From: an uncultured Bacteroidia bacterium
Lineage (GTDB): Bacteria; Bacteroidota; Bacteroidia; Bacteroidales; F082
Direction: 5' to 3'
DNA length: 64,000 nucleotides
Assembly: GCA_902801625.1 (NCBI GenBank)
Contig: CADCJI010000010.1
Span: forward strand, 1 to 64,000
A model generated the notes under the pieces. That model was not told the DNA's origin, made no database searches, and was given only the letters and a program-made list of their open reading frames with translations. Positions 1 through 7,711 of this stretch are shown piece after piece; position 1 is the stretch's first letter, and each line of letters begins with the position of its first letter. The position numbers and the translations under genes were made by a program.

Positions 1-1
1 C

Positions 2-484
2 CGCGCCAAGGCCAGCAAGGACGCTGAGATCGTCTTCGGCGGCAACTGCGACAAGAGCGTCGGTTACTTCGTGGAGCCTACCGTCATCCTCGCCAAGGTG
101 CCGAACTACGAGAGCATGGTGGAAGAAATCTTCGGCCCCATCATCACCATCTACGTCTACGACGACAACAAGTTTGAGGAGATGCTGGACGTGTGCGACC
201 AGAGTTCGCCTTACGCCCTCACCGGTGCTTTCTTCGGCAACTGCCTGAAGGCCCAGAAGATCGCCAACGACAAGCTGCGCCACGCAGCCGGCAACTACTA
301 CGTGAACGACAAGCCCACGGGAGCCGTGGTCGGCATGCAACCCTTCGGTGGCGCCCGCGCCAGCGGCACCAACGACAAGGCAGGCGGCCTCTGGAACCTC
401 ATCCGCTGGACCAGCCCCCGCGCCATCAAGAACACCTTTGTTCCTGCTGCCGCTTACGGGTATCCTTTCTTGGCACAAGATTAA
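2..484 (+). CDS. pruA: 1-pyrroline-5-carboxylate dehydrogenase, C-terminal part (5' end outside window)
   Basis: This is the last 160 residues of an aldehyde-dehydrogenase-fold enzyme that oxidises 1-pyrroline-5-carboxylate (glutamate semialdehyde) to glutamate in proline catabolism, in the cytoplasm. The frame is open from the window edge. Segments seen are VEPTVI, EEIFGPIITIYVYDD, the NYYVNDKPTGAVVGMQPFGG stretch and ASGTNDKAGG, followed by a C-terminus ending YGYPFLAQD, all typical of the P5CDH subfamily. The catalytic cysteine lies upstream of the window. The last ten codons and the downstream terminator are present again at 1261-1376, so the 3' end of this gene has been duplicated around an inserted gene pair. 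Confidence 0.93.
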   Translation, partial: RAKASKDAEIVFGGNCDKSVGYFVEPTVILAKVPNYESMVEEIFGPIITIYVYDDNKFEEMLDVCDQSSPYALTGAFFGNCLKAQKIANDKLRHAAGNYYVNDKPTGAVVGMQPFGGARASGTNDKAGGLWNLIRWTSPRAIKNTFVPAAAYGYPFLAQD

Positions 485-494
485 TCGTTTGTTG

Positions 495-522
495 GTAGAG
501 ACGTGCCATGGCGCGTCTCTAC
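495..522. repeat. REP-like palindrome, copy 1
   Basis: GTAGAGACG and CGTCTCTAC arms enclose the core TGCCATGGCG, directly after pruA. It belongs to a ten-copy family in this window and shares its core with copy 4 at 41902. It probably moves with the RAYT at 53948 (inference). Confidence 0.85.
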
Positions 523-540
523 AGCGACAAAACACCAAGA

Positions 541-578
541 AAAATCCGTCAACATTGTTTGGCGGATTTTTTTGTTTT
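541..578 (+). terminator. rho-independent terminator of pruA
   Basis: AAAATCCGTCAA and TTGGCGGATTTT form a 12-bp stem with one wobble pair, followed by a long T run. A near copy stands at 1343-1376. Confidence 0.85.
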
Positions 579-593
579 TCTTAAATCAAAGAC

Positions 594-623
594 TTGCCGT
601 TTAGGAAATTATATGTATCTTTG
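594..623 (+). promoter_or_regulatory. Bacteroidota promoter for the 652 gene pair
   Basis: TTG at 594-596 is followed after 19 bp by TATCTTTG at 616-623, which fits the -33/-7 pattern of the primary sigma factor in this phylum. Confidence 0.75.
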
Positions 624-651
624 CATCCAGTAACACATAATTTACAAGGAG

Positions 652-801
652 ATGGAAGCAACAACAAAACGGAAGAACCTCATCCAAAGCCTGCTTCTCT
701 TTAAGCGGGAGATGAGAGAGTGTATCCAGAATGGAGCCGACCCCGAAGAAATGAAACGAATCGCAGACAAATATGGTTTCACCTTCGCAACTCCCATATG
801 A
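652..801 (+). CDS. small hypothetical protein (49 aa) upstream of a DUF6169-like gene
   Basis: A 49-residue ORF starts 29 bp after a good -7 box and overlaps the next gene by 29 bp. The product is mostly helical and charged (MEATTKRKNLIQ..., ending KYGFTFATPI), with no signal peptide and no domain I recognise. The tight overlap suggests translational coupling with the downstream gene. A role as a partner of that protein is only an inference from this arrangement. Confidence 0.6.
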   Translation: MEATTKRKNLIQSLLLFKREMRECIQNGADPEEMKRIADKYGFTFATPI

Positions 802-1258
802 GTATCGAAAGATTGACGAGCTTAATTACGAGTTCGTCAACAAGCATGGCATCAAATACCACTTGTTCTTCATGCCAGTCTTTGAGTTATATCCCGATTT
901 GTTGAACACTTATTCGTTCAGCATTGAACGTGAGGGAACAAATCCTCACCCCATCGACCTCCGTATTGCCGCTACCGTTGTGGACGTGTTGCGTCGTTTC
1001 TTCCAAAATGTTGAGAACGCAATGATTATGGTGTGCGACAGCACCGACTGCAAGCAACAGAAACGTCGGAACCTGTTCGACCGCTGGTTCCACTTCTATA
1101 ATGACGGAACTCTGATGACCATCAATGCCGAGGTAGGCGAAGGCGATTACGAGCTGCTCCTCTCCATCTATTTCAAGAAAAACAATCCTTACAAGCAGCA
1201 GTTAATCAAAGCCTTTGGCGACCTGTTGGCCAATGATTGCTATGAAATCGTCATTTAA
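773..1258 (+). CDS. DUF6169-like protein of unknown function (161 aa)
   Basis: The 161-residue product resembles, from memory, the DUF6169 family found in Bacteroidota: a start like PYEYRKIDELNYEF, a central VENAMIMVCDSTDCKQQKR segment and the conserved FDRWFHFYNDG motif. No function is established for the family. There is no signal peptide. The pair 652-1258 sits between two direct copies of the pruA 3' end and terminator, which marks it as acquired. The ATG at 773 is the only start that keeps the conserved N-terminus. The family name should be confirmed by a Pfam search. Confidence 0.7.
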   Translation: MVSPSQLPYEYRKIDELNYEFVNKHGIKYHLFFMPVFELYPDLLNTYSFSIEREGTNPHPIDLRIAATVVDVLRRFFQNVENAMIMVCDSTDCKQQKRRNLFDRWFHFYNDGTLMTINAEVGEGDYELLLSIYFKKNNPYKQQLIKAFGDLLANDCYEIVI

Positions 1259-1260
1259 CG

Positions 1261-1290
1261 TACGGGGATCCGTTCCTGACACAAGATTAA
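1261..1290 (+). pseudogene. duplicated pruA 3' end
   Basis: The frame reads YGDPFLTQD-stop, against YGYPFLAQD-stop at the true pruA end (455-484). Of four base differences two are synonymous and two change a residue, so this is a diverged allele rather than a recent copy. Homology continues downstream through a palindrome and terminator to about 1376. Confidence 0.8.
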
Positions 1291-1300
1291 TCGTTTGTTG

Positions 1301-1328
1301 GTAGAGACGGTGCATGCACCGTCTCTAC
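1301..1328. repeat. REP-like palindrome, copy 2
   Basis: A perfect 28-nt palindrome: outer arms GTAGAGAC and GTCTCTAC, core GGTGCATGCACC. It stands at the same place in the second pruA tail as copy 1 in the first, but with a different core. Confidence 0.88.
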
Positions 1329-1342
1329 AACGACAAAACACA

Positions 1343-1376
1343 AAAAAATCCGTCAAAATGTTTGGTGGATTTTTTG
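1343..1376 (+). terminator. rho-independent terminator after the inserted pair
   Basis: The stem AAATCCGTCAAA / TTTGGTGGATTT is followed by a T run. It is homologous to the pruA terminator at 541-578. Confidence 0.8.
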
Positions 1377-1470
1377 TTTTTGTATTTTTGCTGAATAAAA
1401 CCATAGTATGCCATGACCTGTCTGCGCTACATCAGCCCAGAGATAAACAATAGTAATGTAAAACACTTCC

Positions 1471-1593
1471 GAGAGTGCAAAAGAAAAGGCCGTTGAGATA
1501 GCCCGCAAGCTGAAAGCCGCAGGCGTTGACGAAGCCGTCATCTTGGCCACGACAGGATTGAATGAAGATGAAGATGAATTGAACTCATTATAA
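1471..1593 (+). pseudogene. C-terminal remnant of an Rpn / PD-(D/E)XK family nuclease-transposase
   Basis: An open frame without a start codon encodes about 40 residues including AVEIARKLKAAGVDEAVIL and ATTGLNEDEDEL, then a stop. This matches the C-terminal tail (helix, then 'TGL..EEI') of the Rpn recombination-promoting nuclease / putative transposase family. The catalytic domain is absent. The call rests on a short segment. Confidence 0.5.
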
Positions 1594-1704
1594 ACCAACA
1601 AGATAAAACTAATTGATTAAAGAAAAGACAAACGAATAACCTGACATATTAACCCCCTGAGCTTTACGCTCTTGTTCTCTCAACTGAAAACTGGACACTT
1701 TCAA

Positions 1705-1771
1705 GACTAAGTGAGAATAAGTGCATTAAGGTTCACGCTTGGCGTGAATTTTTGCATTTATCTACTTAGTC
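1705..1771. other. long imperfect hairpin, possible structured RNA
   Basis: Outer arms 1705-1725 (GACTAAGT...TGCA) and 1753-1771 (TGCA...ACTTAGTC) pair with a few mismatches. An inner stem TTCACGC (1732-1738) / GCGTGAA (1742-1748) closes a 3-nt loop. It lies 149 bp before the T9SS cargo gene and could be part of its leader, a terminator or a mobile palindrome. Confidence 0.55.
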
Positions 1772-1919
1772 GGTAGTCCAGATAATCCGCAGTTGAAGGT
1801 AATGCAAAAGGTTTCACGCCTTTCTTATTGCTTTTTCTGAACGAGAGTTGAAGCCGATGGGAAATAGAAAAAGCTATAATCTAATTCAAACAATAAATAA
1901 AAGAAAGGAGAAAGAAATC

Positions 1920-3293
1920 ATGAAAAAAGTATTTTTCGCCCTGTTCTGCTTGTTTATCCTCTCTTACGAGGCACAAGCACAAAATGAAATGATGCTGGAC
2001 GTAACTCAGTCTCAGAGTCAAACACAAAACGACACCGTGCTGAGTATAACTCAAATATTGGAAGGAGATATTCCTTTGCTCGATATCTGTAAAAACAAGT
2101 ACGATCGTGCTATCATCTATCCGACAGAAGGTTGTAGTAGCTTTTATTGGTCAATTTATGGGTTTCCATATTATGAAAACCAGCCTTTAATTCTTGACAA
2201 GAACGATAGCTACTACCACTTTGGAGGAATTTATGTTTTTTGTGGTGTAAACTATATTGGTTGTGGAATGAATTCTAGTTTCACAATTAGATGGTTCGAT
2301 ACGACAGTTCCCAATGAAACCACTGATGAGAGTTGGATTCACGGTGGTGAGCTAGCCGAGCTCCAGGCTGTAGGAAATGACTCAGTTGACATGTATTCTT
2401 ATCTTTGGAATACTGGAGAAACTGAAAACACCATCTACAAACCAGGAGGGACCTATGTCGTCGGAATCTCTGATTTTTGCGCGACTTCCTATCGGACAAA
2501 AGTAGTGAAAGAAAGTGCCGAGATTTACCGTGCCACGGTGGATTTGGAGACCAAACTGAACAAGGTCACTTGGCAAGTCACACCTGAGCAAGCAGAGTAC
2601 ATCAGCGAGGTGAAGGTGGAACGCGATGGCATGGTCGTAGGCACTGCACCTTACGAACAGGGCTATTTCTTGGACAACATCGGCAGCGAGAACGCCGCGC
2701 GCAACTATCGCCTCACGGCCATTGCAGCCGATGGCACAGAATGCCCCATCCCAAGCTACCAGAAAGGCACCCTGCATGTGGACTATAGCCCCAACGCCAG
2801 CAATCCTAACAAACTCAACATGGCATGGACACCGCCGTTCATCGAGGAAGGTGCCCCCATCTCGGTCAGCTACTTCCAAATCTGCAAATACGACCCTGAA
2901 ACCAACGAGGTGACCGTCGTTGACCAACTTGGAGCCAATAACACCATCGGCAGCTATGATGTGAGTCTTTTTGACGGAGGCTATGCCGTTGTCGCCGCCT
3001 TGTTCAATGAGGGCAAAGCGTATGAGGAACTGTCCTTTTCCAACCTTACGGATTTTCTAGTGGGAATCGAAGAGAACGAAGGCCCTTCGACAGGCTCAGG
3101 GACCTTAACCGTTTATCCGAATCCCGCCAAAGACCGTTTCACCATAGAAGGTACGGGGGTGATAACTGTCACAAATACCCTTGGGCAAACCGTTCTGACC
3201 CAAGAAATCGATGGAAAAACGACCATTGAACTGCCACAAGGCATGTATTTCGTGAAACTGGGCGGTGCCACGCGGAAAATCGTGATAGAATGA
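1920..3293 (+). CDS. secreted protein with T9SS type A sorting domain (457 aa)
   Basis: The start at 1920 follows a purine-rich AAAGGAG and gives a classical signal peptide (MKKVFFALFCLFILSYEAQA). The middle is beta-rich with repeated fibronectin- or Ig-like segments, but no enzyme motif is visible. The last about 75 residues (TLTVYPNPAKDRFTIEG..., TNTLGQTV, MYFVKLGG, KIVIE) form a type A C-terminal sorting domain recognised by the T9SS and cleaved by PorU. The linker just before it (PSTGSG) is encoded by a dispersed repeat at 3081-3109. An exported surface or released protein is likely. Function unknown. Confidence 0.85.
   Translation: MKKVFFALFCLFILSYEAQAQNEMMLDVTQSQSQTQNDTVLSITQILEGDIPLLDICKNKYDRAIIYPTEGCSSFYWSIYGFPYYENQPLILDKNDSYYHFGGIYVFCGVNYIGCGMNSSFTIRWFDTTVPNETTDESWIHGGELAELQAVGNDSVDMYSYLWNTGETENTIYKPGGTYVVGISDFCATSYRTKVVKESAEIYRATVDLETKLNKVTWQVTPEQAEYISEVKVERDGMVVGTAPYEQGYFLDNIGSENAARNYRLTAIAADGTECPIPSYQKGTLHVDYSPNASNPNKLNMAWTPPFIEEGAPISVSYFQICKYDPETNEVTVVDQLGANNTIGSYDVSLFDGGYAVVAALFNEGKAYEELSFSNLTDFLVGIEENEGPSTGSGTLTVYPNPAKDRFTIEGTGVITVTNTLGQTVLTQEIDGKTTIELPQGMYFVKLGGATRKIVIE
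3081..3109. repeat. CCCTTCGACAGGCTCAGGG-type repeat in coding sequence, copy 1
   Basis: An imperfect palindromic repeat, in frame in the upstream cargo gene, encodes GPSTGSGTL immediately before its sorting domain. Other copies are at 7458, 42907, 42951, 51111 and 62601. Confidence 0.85.
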
Positions 3294-3300
3294 TTTTTGG

Positions 3301-3379
3301 CACGCAGATTACGCAAAACTATGGGAAGCGCAAAGCGGCATAATGTTTGCGTCCAGCAGGCTTCTGCGTATTCTGCGTG
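3301..3379. repeat. long inverted repeat after the cargo gene
   Basis: CACGCAGATTACGCA (3301-3315) and TGCGTATTCTGCGTG (3365-3379) pair in 14 of 15 positions across a 49-nt loop. Confidence 0.7.
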
Positions 3380-3391
3380 AGGCAAAACGAC

Positions 3392-3424
3392 AATTCCTCG
3401 GCTTTCGAGTCGGGGAATTTTCAT
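3392..3424 (+). terminator. probable terminator of the 1920 gene
   Basis: AATTCCTCG and CGGGGAATT form a stem with one mismatch, followed by a short T run. Confidence 0.6.
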
Positions 3425-3480
3425 GTACATGTCAATATTATTTTGGCGGATTTATTCACATCTATTATCACTATTTTTCC

Positions 3481-3488
3481 TATCTTTG
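3481..3488 (+). promoter_or_regulatory. -7 box of the first C25 protease gene
   Basis: TATCTTTG stands 22 bp before the chosen start. No convincing -33 element was seen. Confidence 0.6.
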
Positions 3489-3509
3489 TCGCCTGAAATT
3501 GAATCAACT

Positions 3510-6500
3510 ATGAAAAAAGTACTCTTCATTCTTCTTGCCTTCATGGCAAGCTTTACACTTCAAGCACAAGAATTCCGCTTCAATAACGAACCGAATGGTT
3601 TCAGCATAAGCAATAAAAGCGACAACCAACTGACTTTCAGGCATAATCTTGGTACGGTTACCATCGAAAATGCTGACCGCGCTGAAGTGAGTGGACAGGT
3701 CATCACCCTTTCGGGAATCTATCTCCCCAATGTGGCGGGTGCTCCCGATTTGCCGAGTAGCAGCACATTCATCGCTATTCCCAATGGAGCAACGCCGTCG
3801 GTCAAGATGGTGTCATCCAAGACCAAGGTCATCAGCAATGTCGACCTCATCCCTGCGGCTGTGCCTCAACTCGATGACGACAACTCTATTGCGGTTTACG
3901 AGAAAGACATGAATATCTATGGGCGCAATGCTTTTTATCCTGAGAAGCCTTTTCAGATTTCGGAGGTCGACACCATCCGAGGCGTGCAGATGGTACAGGT
4001 GGGTGTGATGCCCTTCCAATACAATCCTGTGACCAAAGAGCTCATCGTTTACAGTGACATAGAGCTGCAACTTGACGTGAAAGGCGGTGACGGCACCTAT
4101 GGTGACCTCCGCTACCGCACCCCTGAATGGGACCAAATCCTGCAAGACATCATCCTCAATCGTGATGTCCTGCCCGAAGTTGACTATGGCGAACGTCTCC
4201 GCAAACACTACCAAAACCGTGAGACGGGTTGCGAATATATGATCATCACCCCTGACAATGAAGATTTCATTTCGCTGGCCGACAGCATCAAGCAATTCAG
4301 AACCGAACAAGGCATCCCCACAGAGGTCTTCACCGTTTCGCAATGCGGAGGCAACGACCAGACGGCTATCAGGAACTTCATCCGCAACGCCTACAACAAT
4401 TGGGATATGCCTCCGGCGGCCGTGCTCCTTTTGGGCGACCACAACACAGATGGCACGAAAGGCATCGTTTCCTATACCATGAACAACCACCCAGGTGGCG
4501 ACGGTTACAACCCCTACATATCCGATCATATCTATTCTGTGATGGGCAACAACCACATGCCCCAAATCATCTTAGGGCGTATCACGGGACGGAACTACGA
4601 AGAGATGTACCACATGATCAAGAAAGACCTCGACTACGAACGCACACCTCCCACCGACCCCGACTTTTACGACCACCCTATCACTGCCATGGGCTTCCAA
4701 TTGGAGCGTTGGTTCCAGCTCTGTTCAGAAGTGGTGAATGGATTTTGGACCAATGAACTCGGCAAACACCCCGTCCGCCTAAATGCCATCTATGAAGGCA
4801 CACCTGGCAGTCGCTGGTCGACCTACGAACACACCAACACCGTGCTTAATTATTTCGGTCCTTCAGGTTGCGGCTATATTCCCCAAACCATGTCGCACCT
4901 TACAGACTGGAGCGCCACAGGTAACTCCGTGAACGAGGCCATCAACAATGGTGCCTTCCTCATCCAACACCGCGACCATGGTGCGGAGGAGGTTTGGGGT
5001 GAACCCAGCTACGGCATCGGCTATATCAAACGACTGACCAACACCAACCTCACTTATGTCATGTCGAACAACTGCCTCACAGGCAGATTCAACTATGGCG
5101 GAACGAATGGTGAAGGCTGTTTTGCCGAGGTGTTCCACCGCCACCAATATGGAGCTTTGGGACTCATTGCCGCCACTGAAGTCTCCTATTCCTTCGTCAA
5201 CGACATCTATGTTTGGGGCGCGTATGATAATATGTGGCCCGACTTTATGCCCACCTACGGCACGCAACACCCCACCAGCTTCATACTTCCCGCTTTTGGC
5301 AATGCCGCTGGAAAGTTTTTCCTCAGGCAATCCTCTTGGACTGATAATTATGTTAAAGAAATCACCTACTACCTGTTCCACCAGCACGGCGATGCTTACA
5401 TGAACCTCTACAGCGAAGTCCCTCAGGAACTTACGGTAGAGATGCTGCCCGTGTTACCCACAGGCAGTGACCAATACACACTGAAAGCCGACGAAGGCGC
5501 CACCATCTGCCTGACCGCCAACGGACAAATCATCGGCTTCGATATTGCCACGGGCGACTTGCAACAAATCAACGTCACGCCGCAAGAAATCGGAACCACC
5601 GTAAAACTTACCATCACCAAACAGAACTATTACCGCTACGAGCACCTCATCAAGACGATTTCCTCAGAAGAGCCTTACCTGATTTTCGATGCCATTGAAA
5701 TCAATGACGAAGAAGGCAACGGCAACCAAGCCCCCGACTACAACGAGACCTGCCACTTCGGAATCAATCTGCACAATGTAGGCTTTTCCACTTTGGAAGG
5801 CTTCAATGTTACCCTCTCCTGCAACCATCCTGCCGTTGAAATCACGCAAAACACATTCGCTTACAATAGCATGAACGCCGACGAGACACAAATGCAAAAC
5901 GACGCGTTCACCGTACACTTTGGCGACGAACTGAACGATCAGGAAAAGGTGAAGTTTTATCTGAGAATGGAAAACGCTACATACACTTTCAACGACAGCT
6001 TGATGCTTTCCATAAAGGCTCCAAAACTGAAATATGCAGGACTCCGTATCACCAATTTGGATGGCACCGAAACGGACCGCCTCATGAAAGGACAATCCTC
6101 CTATTTAACCTTTGACCTTGAAAACCAAGGAGGCAGCAAATCGATGGAAATCAGCAACAAGTTCAGACTTTTGGCTCCTTTCCTCCATGTCGACGAGAAC
6201 AGGATTACCATTCCGGCCATCGAAGCGGGAGCCTCGGGACAAGTCACTTTCCTTGCCCATACTGACGAAGACGCTGTTGACGGCATCATCAATTACCAGT
6301 TGCAAGCCGAAAGCGGGTTCCACACCTATCTGTTGGACAGCCATGTCGACCTGGGCTATGTCTCAGAAGACTTTGAAAACGAGTCTTTAAGCCAAGACAT
6401 GCAGTGGAACTTAGGCTCGAGCAGCAAAAAATGGACCATCGTTGAAGACGCCTCCGCCATGGGTGGCCATTGCCTGCGTTCGCCAAATATCACCGACAAG

Positions 6501-7598
6501 GTTTCTGCAAACCTTAACATCGGATACAAAGCCGATGCCGATGGTACGTTCTCATTCTATCACAAGACTTCAACCGAAGAAAACGACATGCTCATCCTCA
6601 CCATAAACGGCAAGGAAGTCGCTTCATGGAGTGGCATAGGCGAATGGGAACGCTCTGAATTTGAACTGCACGAAGGAACCAATGTCATACGCTTTTCCTA
6701 CAAGAAAGACGAAAATGGCAGTGCAGGAGAAGATGCCGTCATGATTGACCATTTATGCTTCCCACCATTCGCCAAGATGGTACTCTATGCCGGCGATGAC
6801 ACAGAGGCCTGTCCCAACGGCACATTCACTCCCGAAGGGTACATCTACAACCAAACGGATTTCACCTGGTCTACCAATGGCGACGGTACTTTCGACGATG
6901 CCACATTGGAACATCCGACCTATACCTTTGGCGAAACCGATAAGGAGAACGGTCAAGTTGAGCTCACCCTCACCGGTACATCAGCTTACGATGAAAGCCA
7001 ACAAAGCTGCACGGTATCTGTGAGCATACTGCCCAGCTTAGACCCGAGCTTTAGTCCCGCAACACCTTCCGGCGCAACTGAGATTGACCTGAGATTGGTT
7101 AACCAAAGCGAATATCTTGGAGAAGAAAGCAGCGATGTCGTTTACACCTGGAGCCTTGAACCTTCGACTGCGGGCACCATCACTGGCGACGGTCGCCGTG
7201 CCATTGTGGAATGGGACAATGGTTATCAAGGGCAAGCTAGCATCAGCTACAGCTATGAGAACCCATGCGGCTCCACTGCGGTTTCGGAACCCATACTCGT
7301 CAGAGTGTTCAACTCGACAGGAATTGGTGAACAGGAAATCGCAACCATTGATGTGTATCCCAATCCTGCGAAAGACATGATTCACATAAGGACGAATCAG
7401 GACGGCAAAGTTGCACTACGCATTATTGATATGACAGGAAAAGTGGTTTATGAATGCGGCCCTTCGACAGGCTCATGGACCGCTGGTATGGGAACCGCAA
7501 CTATTGCGACTTCCAAGTTCGGCGGTAGCGGCATCTATATGCTTCAGGTCATTCAAAACGACATCGTGACCAATGTCAGGATTGTTGTCCTGCCTTGA
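3510..7598 (+). CDS. gingipain-like C25 cysteine peptidase with T9SS sorting domain (1362 aa)
   Basis: The start at 3510 gives a signal peptide (MKKVLFILLAFMASFTLQAQ). A propeptide-like region (to about residue 230) is followed by a caspase-fold C25 domain (about 235-640). The probable catalytic pair is His490 in IQHRDHGAEEVW and Cys522 in SNNCLTGRF, spaced 32 residues apart, close to gingipain R. Ig-like, jelly-roll (about 960-1090) and PKD-like modules follow, then a type A sorting domain (IDVYPNPAKDMIH). It is a T9SS cargo, probably anchored at or released from the surface as a secreted protease. The next gene is a paralogue in tandem. A repeat-encoded GPSTGS insert lies inside the sorting domain. 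Confidence 0.9.
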   Translation: MKKVLFILLAFMASFTLQAQEFRFNNEPNGFSISNKSDNQLTFRHNLGTVTIENADRAEVSGQVITLSGIYLPNVAGAPDLPSSSTFIAIPNGATPSVKMVSSKTKVISNVDLIPAAVPQLDDDNSIAVYEKDMNIYGRNAFYPEKPFQISEVDTIRGVQMVQVGVMPFQYNPVTKELIVYSDIELQLDVKGGDGTYGDLRYRTPEWDQILQDIILNRDVLPEVDYGERLRKHYQNRETGCEYMIITPDNEDFISLADSIKQFRTEQGIPTEVFTVSQCGGNDQTAIRNFIRNAYNNWDMPPAAVLLLGDHNTDGTKGIVSYTMNNHPGGDGYNPYISDHIYSVMGNNHMPQIILGRITGRNYEEMYHMIKKDLDYERTPPTDPDFYDHPITAMGFQLERWFQLCSEVVNGFWTNELGKHPVRLNAIYEGTPGSRWSTYEHTNTVLNYFGPSGCGYIPQTMSHLTDWSATGNSVNEAINNGAFLIQHRDHGAEEVWGEPSYGIGYIKRLTNTNLTYVMSNNCLTGRFNYGGTNGEGCFAEVFHRHQYGALGLIAATEVSYSFVNDIYVWGAYDNMWPDFMPTYGTQHPTSFILPAFGNAAGKFFLRQSSWTDNYVKEITYYLFHQHGDAYMNLYSEVPQELTVEMLPVLPTGSDQYTLKADEGATICLTANGQIIGFDIATGDLQQINVTPQEIGTTVKLTITKQNYYRYEHLIKTISSEEPYLIFDAIEINDEEGNGNQAPDYNETCHFGINLHNVGFSTLEGFNVTLSCNHPAVEITQNTFAYNSMNADETQMQNDAFTVHFGDELNDQEKVKFYLRMENATYTFNDSLMLSIKAPKLKYAGLRITNLDGTETDRLMKGQSSYLTFDLENQGGSKSMEISNKFRLLAPFLHVDENRITIPAIEAGASGQVTFLAHTDEDAVDGIINYQLQAESGFHTYLLDSHVDLGYVSEDFENESLSQDMQWNLGSSSKKWTIVEDASAMGGHCLRSPNITDKVSANLNIGYKADADGTFSFYHKTSTEENDMLILTINGKEVASWSGIGEWERSEFELHEGTNVIRFSYKKDENGSAGEDAVMIDHLCFPPFAKMVLYAGDDTEACPNGTFTPEGYIYNQTDFTWSTNGDGTFDDATLEHPTYTFGETDKENGQVELTLTGTSAYDESQQSCTVSVSILPSLDPSFSPATPSGATEIDLRLVNQSEYLGEESSDVVYTWSLEPSTAGTITGDGRRAIVEWDNGYQGQASISYSYENPCGSTAVSEPILVRVFNSTGIGEQEIATIDVYPNPAKDMIHIRTNQDGKVALRIIDMTGKVVYECGPSTGSWTAGMGTATIATSKFGGSGIYMLQVIQNDIVTNVRIVVLP
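7458..7481. repeat. CCCTTCGACAGGCTCAGGG-type repeat in coding sequence, copy 2
   Basis: It encodes GPSTGSW inside the sorting domain of the first C25 protease, between the VVYEC strand and the following strand. One base of the 3' half has changed (CTCATGG). Confidence 0.82.
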
Positions 7599-7623
7599 TT
7601 ATTAAACGAGCAATTGCACACAA

Positions 7624-7661
7624 GAAAAATGCGTCAAAAAAAATGGCGCATTTTTTTTGTT
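7624..7661 (+). terminator. terminator between the two C25 genes
   Basis: AAAATGCGTCA pairs with TGGCGCATTTT and is followed by eight or more T. Confidence 0.85.
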
Positions 7662-7686
7662 TATTTCATTTTAATCTGTATTTTTG
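7657..7686 (+). promoter_or_regulatory. promoter of the second C25 protease gene
   Basis: TTG at 7657-7659 in the terminator T tract, then 19 bp, then TATTTTTG at 7679-7686. The start codon is 25 bp downstream. Confidence 0.75.
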
Positions 7687-7711
7687 CCGCATTAAACAAA
7701 CTTTTTCAGCT

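Larger units (their letters stand above)
1386..1919. other. 534-bp gap without an intact gene
   Basis: It holds the Rpn-type remnant (1471-1593), a long hairpin (1705-1771), and the short leader of the next gene. No other coding potential was seen. Confidence 0.6.

Noticed and set aside
3813-4565. 250-codon minus-strand frame opposite the first C25 protease
   Set aside because: A valine- and histidine-rich shadow of the protease gene, which has clear catalytic motifs.
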